This document shows positions 51,185 through 60,778 of a DNA stretch of 64,000 nucleotides, piece by piece. Position 1 is the first letter of the stretch. Every line of letters starts with the position of its first letter. The stretch covers positions 775,747 to 839,746 of the forward strand of contig NZ_LN852694.1 in NCBI RefSeq assembly GCF_001244545.1, given 5' to 3'. The position numbers and the translations under genes are program-made. This stretch comes from Candidatus Stoquefichus sp. SB1. Its GTDB lineage: Bacteria; Bacillota_I; Bacilli_A; Erysipelotrichales; Coprobacillaceae. The notes under the pieces are model-generated. The model was not told the DNA's origin. It searched no databases and saw nothing but the letters and a program-made list of their open reading frames with translations.

Positions 51185-52738
51185 ATGAGTATACTAAATG
51201 TTGAACATGTGAGTCATGATTTTGGTGGAAGAACAATATTAGAAGATGCAAGTTTTCGTTTACTTAATGGTGAACATATTGGGCTTGTAGGGGCCAATGG
51301 AGAAGGAAAAACGACTTTTTTAAATATAATTACAGGGAAATTAACACCTGATGAAGGGAAAATTGAATGGTGTAAAAGAATTACAACAGGCTATTTAGAT
51401 CAACATACAACCTTACAGCCTGGACAAACAATCTATGAAGTCTTACAAAATGCTTTTCAACATTATTTTGATTTAGAACAAGAAATGTTGTCACTATATG
51501 AAGAGATGTCAACTGCTGATGCCAAGAAAATGACACAACTTATGGAAGATGTGGGAGAAATACAAGATATATTGGAACATGGTGGTTTTTACACAATTGA
51601 TGTTAAGATCAAAGAGATTGCTGGTGGTTTAGGATTAAATGAAATAGGACTGGATAAAAAAGTTGATGAATTATCAGGTGGTCAACGTTCTAAAGTTTTA
51701 TTAACAAAATTATTATTAGAAAATCCTATGATTCTTATTTTAGATGAACCAACCAACTATTTAGATGAACATCATATTCAATGGTTAACAAATTTCTTAA
51801 TTCAATATGAAAATGCTTTTATATTAGTCAGTCATGATACAACCTTTTTAAATCAAGTCATTAATGTCATTTATCATTTGGATAATGGAGAACTAACAAG
51901 ATACAAAGGGGATTATGATTATTATTTACAACAATCTGAATTAAAGAAAAAACAACAGGAAAATGCATATCAGAAACAACAAAAAGAAATTGCTGAATTA
52001 GAAGATTTTATTGCGAGAAATAAAGCTCGAGTTGCAACGCGTAATATGGCTCATTCAAGACAGAAGAAATTAGATAAAATGGATATTATCAACAAACCAA
52101 AAGAAAAAATCAAACCTACTTTTTCTTTCTTAGAAGCCAGAACACCAGGTAAAGTTTTATTTGAATGTCAGGATCTCGTGATTGGTTATGATTCACCTTT
52201 AACTCAACCTATGAATATCATTTTTGAGCGTTCTCAAAAAGTGGCAATTAAAGGGGTCAATGGATTAGGGAAAACGACTTTATTAAAAACGCTCATTGGA
52301 ATGCTTAAACCCTATAGTGGGACAGTTATTAAAGATCAGTTTGTAGAAATTGGCTTTTTCAAACAAGAAGAAGCAGCATTGAAAAAAACAGCTCTTGATT
52401 ATATCTGGGATGAGTTTCCTGATCGTACAAATGGTGAGATTCGTGGTATGTTAGCAAAATGTGGTTTAACAACAGATCATATTGAATCGCTGATGATGGT
52501 CTTATCAGGTGGAGAAAATGCCAAGGCAAGGCTATGTAAGATTATGAATCGTGAAGCAAATGTTTTGGTACTTGATGAGCCTACGAATCATTTAGATGTT
52601 GATGCTAAAGAATCATTACAAGACGCTTTAAAAGCATTCAAAGGGGCTGTTATTCTTGTCAGCCATGAACCGGATTTTTATCTGCCAATTGTTGATAAGG
52701 TCATTAATTTAGAAGAATGTTCAACGAAGATTATTTAA
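51185..52738 (+). CDS. ABC-F family ATPase (ribosome-associated)
   Basis: A 517-residue protein with two ABC domains and no membrane segment. The first has GANGEGKTT, LSGGQ and LILDEPTNYLD; the second has GVNGLGKTT, LSGGENAKA and LVLDEPTNHLD. They are joined by a charged linker (residues 240-310) that reaches into the ribosome E site in this family. Members act in translation or protect ribosomes from antibiotics. ATG 51185 has AGAGGGA ahead of it, and a terminator follows. Confidence 0.9.
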   Translation: MSILNVEHVSHDFGGRTILEDASFRLLNGEHIGLVGANGEGKTTFLNIITGKLTPDEGKIEWCKRITTGYLDQHTTLQPGQTIYEVLQNAFQHYFDLEQEMLSLYEEMSTADAKKMTQLMEDVGEIQDILEHGGFYTIDVKIKEIAGGLGLNEIGLDKKVDELSGGQRSKVLLTKLLLENPMILILDEPTNYLDEHHIQWLTNFLIQYENAFILVSHDTTFLNQVINVIYHLDNGELTRYKGDYDYYLQQSELKKKQQENAYQKQQKEIAELEDFIARNKARVATRNMAHSRQKKLDKMDIINKPKEKIKPTFSFLEARTPGKVLFECQDLVIGYDSPLTQPMNIIFERSQKVAIKGVNGLGKTTLLKTLIGMLKPYSGTVIKDQFVEIGFFKQEEAALKKTALDYIWDEFPDRTNGEIRGMLAKCGLTTDHIESLMMVLSGGENAKARLCKIMNREANVLVLDEPTNHLDVDAKESLQDALKAFKGAVILVSHEPDFYLPIVDKVINLEECSTKII

Positions 52739-52767
52739 AGATGATTTCTATAAATCATCTTTTTTTG
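52739..52767 (+). terminator. Rho-independent terminator
   Basis: AGATGATTT / AAATCATCT stem followed by seven T, at the end of the ABC-F gene. Confidence 0.92.
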
Positions 52768-52927
52768 TTATTTAAAATATAAACAGTCACTTAACATCGA
52801 TAAAATTTTTACATGTTTTAATGAAACAATATTTGAATTTATTCTAAAAAAACTATAAATCAAATTCTTCTACAGATTATTCTGTTAAGGAGAAAATGAG
52901 ATATAGTTTTATGATAAGTAAGGAGAG

Positions 52928-54793
52928 TTATTGGAAATTTAACAATTCTCCAGTATTGATATGTTTTCCATTATCTAAAAGATGAACGGCTTGCCCATCA
53001 GTAAAGAGAACCATAGTCATTGTTGATTTTCCTTGAGCATGTATTTTCTCTAGATCAACATAAACCAAGACATCTCCTTGCTTGACCATATCACCTTGTT
53101 TCACCATGACATCAAATCCTTCACCATTTAATGCTACAGTATCAATGCCAACATGAATAAGAACTTCACCTTTTTCATTATGAATACCAAATGCATGACC
53201 ACTAGGGAATACAGTTTCTAAATAACCTGATATGGGTGCTACAATTTTTCCATCTGTAATATCAATTGCAAAACCATCACCTAATAGTTTTTTTGCGAAA
53301 GTTTCATCAGGGACATCTTCTAAAGCGATAATCTGTCCTTGTGCAGGTGAAATGAATTTTTCATTGGAAACATTTATTTCGTTCATGTTTTCAACAATAG
53401 CTTCTTTTGGAATCCCAAATAAGTAAGTCACAATAAAGCAAAATGCAACAACAAAAATAGAAACAAAGAAATAAATAAGTAATTGGTATCCTTCATAAAT
53501 ATACATCAGATATGATGGTAAAACTGCTAAACCATATGAGTTAGATTGAATATGAAAAATAGATAAAAGGGCAGCACCTAAACCAGAAGATAAACACATA
53601 ATAATGAGTGGTTTTAAGTTATATCGTAATTGAATCCCAAATAAAACAGGTTCACTAATTCCAAATAATTGTGATAACATAGCGCCAATCGCTGTTTGTT
53701 TGACTTTTTGAATTTTAGATTTTTTGATAAATGCCAAGCATGTTCCTAAGTTTGCAAAACCATACATAGCACATAGTGTTATCAAAGCATTAAATCCAGT
53801 ATTTGCTAGTAAAGACGTTTCAATCATCACATAAGTATGATGTAATCCTGTAATAACGGTTAATGGATAAGTAAAACCGATTAAGAAGCCACCTAATCCA
53901 AATGGTAAATCGATTAATAAACGGATAATATCAACCATCTTTAATTCTATAGTATGCATTATTGGACCAACACCTAATAAAATAACAAGCATTGTGATTA
54001 ACATAACAAAGAAAGGTGTAAAGATTAAATCTAAAACATTAGGCATGTGCTGACGAAACCATTTTTCAATGTTTGCACCAATAAGTGCAGTCACAATAGC
54101 CGTTAAAACACTTCCTTGACAGCCAACAATCGGAATAAAACCAAATGCCATAATTGCATCAACACCACTATTAGGATCAGCGACAGAATAAGCGTTTGGT
54201 AAAATGGGTGAAACAAGCATTAATCCAATGACCAATCCAATGACAGGTGTTCCCCCAAACACCTTAAAGGCTGACCAAACAATAATAGCAGGTAAAAAGG
54301 CAAACGCCGTTTCCGTTAAAACAGAGACAAGTGTTGTCACATAGACTGGAATATCTGCTGCAGACATGCCAAACAAAGAGAGCACACTGTCATTAAACAA
54401 ACATCCTTTTAATCCTAAAAATAATCCGGTTGCAGCAATGACAGGGATAATTGGAACAAAGATATCAGCTAAAATACGCATGATTTTTTTCATTCCTTTT
54501 TCATTGTCTTTGACAATTTCATCTTGTTCTTTTTTAGATAAAGTCTTTAACCCCATCTTTTCAACTTCAGCATAGACTTTATTGACAATCCCAGTTCCTA
54601 AAATAATCTGATATTGACCAGAGGTAAAGAAAACACCTTTCACTTCATCAATGTTTTCCACTTGCTTATCATCGATGGCATCTCTATCTTTAACCATCAC
54701 TCTTAATCTTGTTGCACAATGTGTCACTGACAATATATTTTCTTTTCCAATGACTTCTATAATTTGTTTTGCTATTTGTGTATATTTATCCAT
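52928..54793 (-). CDS. PTS alpha-/beta-glucoside-type enzyme IIBCA (trehalose-like)
   Basis: A 621-residue sugar permease of the Glc/Bgl/Tre PTS superfamily with domain order IIB (1-90, phospho-cysteine in VTHCATRLR), IIC (about 100-460, ten helices with IIGANIEKW and FGISEPVLFGIQLR) and IIA (about 475-621, phospho-histidine in LIHVGIDTV). It imports and phosphorylates a disaccharide. The start lies one base after the glycosidase stop. Trehalose is the leading guess from the IIB sequence and the partner GH13 enzyme; sucrose-type or other alpha-glucosides remain possible. Confidence 0.88.
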   Translation of the reverse strand: MDKYTQIAKQIIEVIGKENILSVTHCATRLRVMVKDRDAIDDKQVENIDEVKGVFFTSGQYQIILGTGIVNKVYAEVEKMGLKTLSKKEQDEIVKDNEKGMKKIMRILADIFVPIIPVIAATGLFLGLKGCLFNDSVLSLFGMSAADIPVYVTTLVSVLTETAFAFLPAIIVWSAFKVFGGTPVIGLVIGLMLVSPILPNAYSVADPNSGVDAIMAFGFIPIVGCQGSVLTAIVTALIGANIEKWFRQHMPNVLDLIFTPFFVMLITMLVILLGVGPIMHTIELKMVDIIRLLIDLPFGLGGFLIGFTYPLTVITGLHHTYVMIETSLLANTGFNALITLCAMYGFANLGTCLAFIKKSKIQKVKQTAIGAMLSQLFGISEPVLFGIQLRYNLKPLIIMCLSSGLGAALLSIFHIQSNSYGLAVLPSYLMYIYEGYQLLIYFFVSIFVVAFCFIVTYLFGIPKEAIVENMNEINVSNEKFISPAQGQIIALEDVPDETFAKKLLGDGFAIDITDGKIVAPISGYLETVFPSGHAFGIHNEKGEVLIHVGIDTVALNGEGFDVMVKQGDMVKQGDVLVYVDLEKIHAQGKSTMTMVLFTDGQAVHLLDNGKHINTGELLNFQ

Positions 54794-54794
54794 T

Positions 54795-56459
54795 TTATTC
54801 TCCCCTTACTTTTAATAAAATTGCTTGAAATGGTGCCAAATGAATTTCATCATCCCATTCAATCTGATTTAAATTATTCAATATCACATCATAATTATGT
54901 TTTTTAGGTTCTTTTCGATACAGATTTGTAAAATTATAATAACAATCAATAATCTCATCATTATAGCTTCTTCGATAAGCAATAATATCTTTATTTTGTG
55001 TTTCAATCGGTTCAATTTTTCCATAAATCAAACAATCAGAATACTGACTCTTTTGACGGAGTTTAATCATTTTTTGATAAAAACAATAAACACTATCGGC
55101 ATTTTCAACTTGATTTTGAGCATTAATATCCTGATAATTATCAATCAGTTTTAACCAAGGCAAATGATCTGAAAAACCTGCATATTTTTCATGAGTCCAT
55201 GGAAAAGGGGTTCTTGCATTATCACGGCTTCTTAAGTTTACAAATTCTAAAGCTTCAGCTGCACTATAGCCTTCTTCAATCGAACGATGATATTGATCAA
55301 TGCTTGATAAATCATTAAAATCAGAAATATCAGTTCGTTTAAAATTTGTCATACCAAGTTCTTGTCCCTGATATATAAATGGTGTTCCTCTTAAAAAGAA
55401 ATACATCGCTCCTAACATTTTGACAGCATCTGAATGTCTATCATATTGCCCAAGATATTTTGTGGTTGCTCTAGGTTGATCATGATTTTCTATAAAGTTA
55501 GCAGCCCAACCACTTTTTTGAACATACATTTGACTATCTAATATACGATTTTTTAAATCTTCAATGGTCCATGGTATTCTTTTGAACCATTCGCTTCCTG
55601 AGGCAATATCTAAATCAGCATGTTTAAAATCAAAAATCATTGAAAAGAAACCATTTTCACCAATAAAATCATCAAGCTGATCATAATGCAATCCAGCTGC
55701 TTCAGCAACTGTCATACAGTCACTTTTTTGAAAAGTCTGTTCCTTTAATTCTTTTAATAAAACTTCAATTCCAGGTTGATTTCTCACTGTTTTTGTACAT
55801 TTGACAAGACCATCAACACCATCACTTTCTTGACTTTGAAAACTTAGATCTTTTTTTATAAATGTGATTGCATCAACTCTAAAACCAGCAATTCCCATTT
55901 GTGTCCATTGGTTAATCATTTGATAAAGTTCTTTTCGTAATTGTGGATTTTCCCAATTTAAATCAGGTTGTTTCTTCCCAAAGGAATGGAAATAATATTC
56001 ATCACGATTTTCAACTTTTTCCCAAACACTTCCACCAAAAACTGAACGCCAATTATTAGGAATCTCTTGTCCTGTTTTAAAGATATAATAATCATGATAT
56101 GGACTATCTGGATTTTTTAATGCTTCTTGAAACCAACGATGCTCATCACTTGTATGATTTAGTACTAAGTCTAGAATAATCTTCATATTTCTTTTTTTGC
56201 TTTCATCAATCAGTTCTTTTAAATCTTCCATAGTTCCAAACTCTTTAGCAACACTTAAATAATCACTAATGTCATATCCATTATCATCCATTGGAGATTG
56301 AAAAATTGGACATAGCCATAACATTGTCACACCTAAATTTTGTAAATAATCCAAGCGTGAAATGATTCCCTGTAAATCACCTATACCATCATGATTGCTA
56401 TCCTGAAAACTTTTGGGATAAATCTGATAAACAACTTCTTTTTGCCACCATTTTTTCAT
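54795..56459 (-). CDS. GH13 alpha-glucosidase / trehalose-6-phosphate hydrolase-like
   Basis: A 554-residue GH13 enzyme beginning MKKWWQKEVVYQIYPKSF. Conserved regions are DLVLNHTS, GFRVDAITFI (nucleophile Asp), TVAEAAG (acid Glu) and FIENHDQPR. B. subtilis TreA and oligo-1,6-glucosidases carry GEM where this protein has AEA, so the specificity may differ. It probably cleaves the phosphorylated disaccharide delivered by the PTS enzyme encoded one base downstream. Length is normal for the family. Confidence 0.88.
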   Translation of the reverse strand: MKKWWQKEVVYQIYPKSFQDSNHDGIGDLQGIISRLDYLQNLGVTMLWLCPIFQSPMDDNGYDISDYLSVAKEFGTMEDLKELIDESKKRNMKIILDLVLNHTSDEHRWFQEALKNPDSPYHDYYIFKTGQEIPNNWRSVFGGSVWEKVENRDEYYFHSFGKKQPDLNWENPQLRKELYQMINQWTQMGIAGFRVDAITFIKKDLSFQSQESDGVDGLVKCTKTVRNQPGIEVLLKELKEQTFQKSDCMTVAEAAGLHYDQLDDFIGENGFFSMIFDFKHADLDIASGSEWFKRIPWTIEDLKNRILDSQMYVQKSGWAANFIENHDQPRATTKYLGQYDRHSDAVKMLGAMYFFLRGTPFIYQGQELGMTNFKRTDISDFNDLSSIDQYHRSIEEGYSAAEALEFVNLRSRDNARTPFPWTHEKYAGFSDHLPWLKLIDNYQDINAQNQVENADSVYCFYQKMIKLRQKSQYSDCLIYGKIEPIETQNKDIIAYRRSYNDEIIDCYYNFTNLYRKEPKKHNYDVILNNLNQIEWDDEIHLAPFQAILLKVRGE

Positions 56460-56469
56460 TATATTTCAC

Positions 56470-57297
56470 CTATATAACCTTTCTTCTTTTCAGTTCTTTA
56501 TATATTCCATCATCAAAAATATCTTCACAAACTGCATCTGATACTGCTTTTAAAGATGAATGACTTTTCTTCATTGCAACTGCTAAACCTGACTCTTCAA
56601 ACATCTTAATATCATTGAGTCCATCACCAAAACAGATTGTTTCTTCTTTTGAGATTCCTAAATAATGTTGTAATTTGATAACAGCATTTCCTTTATGACA
56701 CCCTTGAGGTATGATTTCATAATAATACATATCCATATATTGATCACTTTGTGCTAATTCTAATTCATCCTTTAATAAGGATTTGACTTCCTGATAAATT
56801 TTAGGATGAGACCAAAGGCATATTTTATGAATCATTTGTTGGTCAAACAAATCAATATTATTTTCATAGATAATTTTTTCTTGAATAAATTGTTTGTTGA
56901 TATTTTGATGATTGATTTTCTTTTGATTCATAGATTCTAATATGTCTTTAGCTAATTGGTTCATATAGACTTTTTCCTGACTTTCAATTGCAAAGGCTAC
57001 GGGCTGTTCTTTTAAAAAGGAAACGACGTTCTTTGTCATATTCAAGTCAAAAGTCTGTTGAAAGAGTATGTGATCTTGATACTGGATATAATTTCCACCT
57101 CCAGCAATGTATCCATCACACTTTAAAGATAATACATCATCTTGAATCGTTCCCATACTTCTTCCTGTACATATCACAACCTGGCATTTATTTTGTTGAC
57201 ATAAATGAACAGCTTCTTTAAGTGAATCAGGAATTCCATAACTTTCATCACGAATTGTTCCATCTATATCTAATAATAGTAATTTATACAATTCCAT
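56470..57297 (-). CDS. Cof-type HAD-IIB phosphatase
   Basis: A 275-residue haloacid dehalogenase phosphatase. Motif I is LLDIDGTIRD (nucleophile Asp12 region), motif II is ICTGRS, and motif IV is CFGDGLNDIKMFEESGLAVAM, with a C2B cap between. Such enzymes dephosphorylate sugar phosphates. It is the first gene of the HAD-glycosidase-PTS operon, ten bases ahead of the glycosidase gene, and may relieve sugar-phosphate build-up. Confidence 0.9.
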   Translation of the reverse strand: MELYKLLLLDIDGTIRDESYGIPDSLKEAVHLCQQNKCQVVICTGRSMGTIQDDVLSLKCDGYIAGGGNYIQYQDHILFQQTFDLNMTKNVVSFLKEQPVAFAIESQEKVYMNQLAKDILESMNQKKINHQNINKQFIQEKIIYENNIDLFDQQMIHKICLWSHPKIYQEVKSLLKDELELAQSDQYMDMYYYEIIPQGCHKGNAVIKLQHYLGISKEETICFGDGLNDIKMFEESGLAVAMKKSHSSLKAVSDAVCEDIFDDGIYKELKRRKVI

Positions 57298-57318
57298 CTT
57301 CCTTCCTTGCTAGCAAAG

Positions 57319-57389
57319 TCATCATAACATGCACAAAAAAAGACTTCAATATATCGAAGCCTTTTAAAAATGATGTGCATATATCGCAC
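57319..57389 (-). promoter_or_regulatory. Promoter of the HAD-GH13-PTS operon with two related palindromes
   Basis: On the minus strand TTGAAG (57342-57347), 17-base spacer, TATGAT (57319-57324). Two inverted repeats share a GATATAT core: CTTCAATATATCGAAG (57342-57357), covering the -35, and GTGCATATATCGCAC (57375-57389). Their centres are about 32 bases apart, near three helical turns, which suits cooperative binding by an RpiR regulator. The first hairpin is followed by T7 on the minus strand, so it can also end transcription from the RpiR genes. Confidence 0.65.
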
Positions 57390-57414
57390 GAATTTTCAAT
57401 TTATGGGAAAATGT

Positions 57415-58161
57415 TCACATTTCATTATACATTTTATATTTAATAAATAACAATTCTATAAGAATAAAATAAGGCGTTGTAATTTCATAATTTCGATTAT
57501 GATCAATAGGCAATGATAATGACTGGATATAAAGATTTTCATCACATATTTGAGAAAGCTTATTACTGACCATCTTTGTCATAGAAACAGTATAAATTCC
57601 TTTCATTTTCATAAATATTGCTAAATCAATGACTTCTTGTGCATTGCCATGAAAAGAAATAAAGAAGATCATATCATCTGGTTGTACAAATGTTTTTAAT
57701 GACTCAATCATATCATATCCATAAATATCATATATTTGTATACCTAAAGGTAAGAATATTCTTTTCATTTCCTTTGCGGCGCGACCTTGTGTATAGCCTT
57801 CGCCAAAAACAATAATCCGGTTGACCTGAGACATTTTTTCAAACAGACTCATACAATCTTTTTGATCGATATAATCAATAACTCCTTTATAACAATTCAT
57901 CATATGTTCAACATTTTGAGAATCATTGATTGAAAGAGAGTCATTTAATCTTAGCATTGTTCTTAATTCACTATAGCCAGGCAATTTTAATTTTTGGGCA
58001 AATCGTGAAAGGGCACTTGTTGAGACATGGTATTTACAGGCAAATTCATCTATTGAAAGCTTTATACAATCATTTTTATGATTAAGTATTGATTCACAAA
58101 TATATTTTTCATTGGCACTAAGAGTTTCATAATATTGATTCATCAGTTCTTCTAATTTCAT
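57415..58161 (-). CDS. RpiR-family regulator with SIS domain
   Basis: A 248-residue regulator with an N-terminal helix-turn-helix (residues 1-75, LSIDEFACKYHVSTSALSRFAQKLKLPGYSELR) and a C-terminal SIS sugar-phosphate-binding domain (VFGEGYTQGRAAKEMKRIFL, FFISFHGNAQEVIDL). The start overlaps the stop of a second RpiR gene (four bases). It probably senses the phosphorylated product of the adjacent PTS and controls that operon. Confidence 0.88.
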   Translation of the reverse strand: MKLEELMNQYYETLSANEKYICESILNHKNDCIKLSIDEFACKYHVSTSALSRFAQKLKLPGYSELRTMLRLNDSLSINDSQNVEHMMNCYKGVIDYIDQKDCMSLFEKMSQVNRIIVFGEGYTQGRAAKEMKRIFLPLGIQIYDIYGYDMIESLKTFVQPDDMIFFISFHGNAQEVIDLAIFMKMKGIYTVSMTKMVSNKLSQICDENLYIQSLSLPIDHNRNYEITTPYFILIELLFIKYKMYNEM

Positions 58162-58907
58162 GATAGTCTCCTTTGGTACTCAATGTAATTGACAAATAAT
58201 AAATCTAATAATGCATAAAATGCCCCTACAACTTCATATGCCGCAAAATGATGTGAATTTAACTTTTGAGTTGCAACATATAAATTTTGTTCACAAAGTG
58301 TAGCAATCGTATTATTATCTAATCTTGTCATAGAGAGAGTATGAATGTAAGGATGGATATTATTAATAATGTCTATTCCTTCTGGCGTCTCACCTGAAAG
58401 TGAAATGATAATAAAGAGATCCGTTTTATTAAAGACATGTTTCAAAAATTCCACTTCTCCTGCATCAAATAAATCGATGACACATTTGTTGACTGATAAA
58501 AAAATTCTTTTCATTTCTTGAGCAATACTTTTTTGTTCATTGCCAGTTCCATATATATAAATGGTTGATGCCTGATGGATTGTTTTACAAACCGAATCAA
58601 ATGATAACTTTTGTAATTCATTAATCAGCATTTGATAATTCATACAAATATCATGAAAATCATAGTGATTATCTATCTGTTTTTTGGATTCTGTTTTTAA
58701 TAAATATTTTAAATCTGAGAAAGAACTCAAGCCAATTTTACGACATAGACGAAGGAGAGTTGCTCTAGAAATATGGCATTCTTCTGCTATTTTTTCACAT
58801 GTTAGATAAGCATATTCTTGTTGATGAATAATGATTTGTTTTGCGACAAGTTTATCATTTTCATTTAATTGAGAATAATTTTGATTGATAAGACTTTCTA
58901 ATTGCAT
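58158..58907 (-). CDS. RpiR-family regulator with SIS domain
   Basis: A 249-residue paralogue of the next gene with the same HTH plus SIS layout (LTCEKIAEECHISRATLLRLCRKIGLSSFSDLK; IYGTGNEQKSIAQEMKRIF; IISLSGETPEGIDI). Two overlapping rpiR genes in tandem are uncommon; they may form a heteromer or respond to two sugars. The start ATG has AAGGTGATAAT upstream. Confidence 0.88.
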   Translation of the reverse strand: MQLESLINQNYSQLNENDKLVAKQIIIHQQEYAYLTCEKIAEECHISRATLLRLCRKIGLSSFSDLKYLLKTESKKQIDNHYDFHDICMNYQMLINELQKLSFDSVCKTIHQASTIYIYGTGNEQKSIAQEMKRIFLSVNKCVIDLFDAGEVEFLKHVFNKTDLFIIISLSGETPEGIDIINNIHPYIHTLSMTRLDNNTIATLCEQNLYVATQKLNSHHFAAYEVVGAFYALLDLLFVNYIEYQRRLS

Positions 58908-59001
58908 ATATTATCACCTTCTTTATATTTATTTTAATCAATATCTTCTAAAAAGAAAAGAAGTATTGAAATTGATTTAATTTTTTTAAAAATAAAAGAA
59001 A

Positions 59002-59019
59002 AGACCCTGTTAACAGGGT
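59002..59019 (-). terminator. Rho-independent terminator (minus strand)
   Basis: ACCCTGTTAACAGGGT is a perfect palindrome; on the minus strand it is followed by CTTTTCTTTTA. It ends the small membrane protein gene. Confidence 0.7.
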
Positions 59020-59042
59020 ACAATTTATATCTTCCTCTTGAT

Positions 59043-59318
59043 CTAAGCTTTTTTCTTTTTCTTGATTATCATAACGACAACAACAATGATCACAAGCATT
59101 ACAGCTATACAGATACCAGTTGTTGTCCATAATTCTGGTTTAGCGAACGCTTTTGTCCACTCAGCTATTTTTCTAATCAAAATAGCAATTGCATATCCAG
59201 AAGTGGCACCACCAATAAGTCCTAAAATGACTTTAAACCATTTAGGGAAAACTTCTGTAAATAAAATTGCAGTGATTAAACAAATCAGTGCAATAAAAGC
59301 ACATATGACAAAATGCAT
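59043..59318 (-). CDS. Small three-helix membrane protein, unknown function
   Basis: A 91-residue protein with three hydrophobic segments (about residues 1-20, 23-43 and 62-84) and a C-terminal lysine cluster (KKKKKA). ATG 59316-59318 follows AAAGGAGG; the longer frame upstream lacks such a site. No family is recognised. It is a single-gene unit. Confidence 0.7.
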   Translation of the reverse strand: MHFVICAFIALICLITAILFTEVFPKWFKVILGLIGGATSGYAIAILIRKIAEWTKAFAKPELWTTTGICIAVMLVIIVVVVMIIKKKKKA

Positions 59319-59481
59319 AGAGAGACCTCCTTTATATACATCATTTAAAATAACATAATTAGTAAAATAATGCAATAAAATAATGATAGCAACTTGATAA
59401 TAATCATTTAATTTTTGTGTAAAATGTAGAATTATAGAAATGAATATGATAAACTATAAGGGCAAAGAAAAGAGGTAGGGT

Positions 59482-60741
59482 ATGAGATTTAATAAAGGTA
59501 GAAGATATACATATTATAGTTCGTATTCATCTTCACGAAGAAAGAGAATACGTTGGGATAGAATTGCGATTATTGGTGTAGTGGTCGCTTTGATTATAGG
59601 AGCGCTGGTTTGGTTTAATTTGAGTCGCTTAAAGTTATTATTTAAAGGCTATTCTTTTTCACAACAAAATGAAATTTTAGCTTTAGATGGAAAACAGATA
59701 GATGAAATTTTATCACATGACAAAATGAGCCACATTGAAGATTGGATTGCTACGAGTCAAAATGTAGAATACTATGACGAATATGAAAAATACTTTTCTA
59801 TTCATAAAGATTTAAAAGTGAAAGTTGTTGTGACAACAGTTGATGATATTTTTAATAATTATGTTCCTCAATTAACGGGATTAGGTTATACCAATGATCA
59901 AATCTGGCAACTTTTAAAAACAGCAAGTGCTAGTGATTTAAAATATTTATTAGACAAACAATATACATATAGTCAAATTCAACCATATATGCAAGTTAAA
60001 GGATATGTATTAACAGATATGGAAAAGTATATGCAGGTTTATGCTGAGAAGAAAAATTATAATTATGCTGTTTTAATTACAACATATCCATTTATTATTT
60101 CAGAGAACAAAGCAACTCAAACATATACTATTCAAAATCCAGATGATATTTTAACTTTGGTGAAAAAAGGTTTTCAGTTAGCAGATTCATATGTTCCGTC
60201 TGATCTTGTGAAGCCAAATATTCCTGTTGCACCTGACTGTGACAATTCAATGATGCGAAAAGAAGCAGCTGAAGCATTAGAAGAAATGTATAATGAGGCT
60301 AAGGGATTAGGATATAATTTAGTTATCAATAGTGCTTATCGTTCATACGCAGATCAAAAGAAAACTTATGATGATTATTTTAAAAGATATGATGAAGTGA
60401 CAGCAGCAAGTTTAGTTGCATTACCTGGAGCAAGTGAACATCAGACAGGATTAAGTGTTGATTTAACAAGTACGAGTGTCATTCAAAAAAAGGCGAAAGG
60501 TGATGTTGCTGTCTTTGGTGATAGTGAAGAAGGAAAATGGGTCGAAAAAAATGCTTATCGTTTTGGCTTTATCTTGCGTTTTCCATTAGCTCAATCAGCT
60601 ATTACAGGAATTGGTAATGAACCATGGCATTTTCGATATGTTGGAAAAGAGGCTGCCCAAAAGATTCATGACAATCATTGGTTGTTAGAAGAATATTGCT
60701 TATATGAAGGCGTTATTCCAAATATTAAAGAAAATAAATAA
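59482..60741 (+). CDS. VanY-type D-alanyl-D-alanine carboxypeptidase (M15B)
   Basis: A 419-residue membrane-anchored carboxypeptidase. A basic N-terminus and one helix (about residues 30-50) anchor it. An unassigned ~170-residue region follows, then the M15B VanY domain from about residue 250. Zinc and catalytic motifs are NSAYRSYADQ, SEHQTGLSVDLT (His and Asp ligands) and GNEPWHFRYVG (Glu and His). It trims the terminal D-Ala from peptidoglycan stem peptides. RBS AAGAGG precedes ATG 59482. Confidence 0.9.
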   Translation: MRFNKGRRYTYYSSYSSSRRKRIRWDRIAIIGVVVALIIGALVWFNLSRLKLLFKGYSFSQQNEILALDGKQIDEILSHDKMSHIEDWIATSQNVEYYDEYEKYFSIHKDLKVKVVVTTVDDIFNNYVPQLTGLGYTNDQIWQLLKTASASDLKYLLDKQYTYSQIQPYMQVKGYVLTDMEKYMQVYAEKKNYNYAVLITTYPFIISENKATQTYTIQNPDDILTLVKKGFQLADSYVPSDLVKPNIPVAPDCDNSMMRKEAAEALEEMYNEAKGLGYNLVINSAYRSYADQKKTYDDYFKRYDEVTAASLVALPGASEHQTGLSVDLTSTSVIQKKAKGDVAVFGDSEEGKWVEKNAYRFGFILRFPLAQSAITGIGNEPWHFRYVGKEAAQKIHDNHWLLEEYCLYEGVIPNIKENK

Positions 60742-60767
60742 TCTAGGGATATCCCTAGATTATTTTT
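60739..60767 (+). terminator. Rho-independent terminator
   Basis: AATCTAGGGAT / ATCCCTAGATT, an eleven-base-pair stem, followed by ATTTTT between vanY and the radical SAM gene. Confidence 0.85.
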
Positions 60768-60778
60768 AGGAGGAAAGT

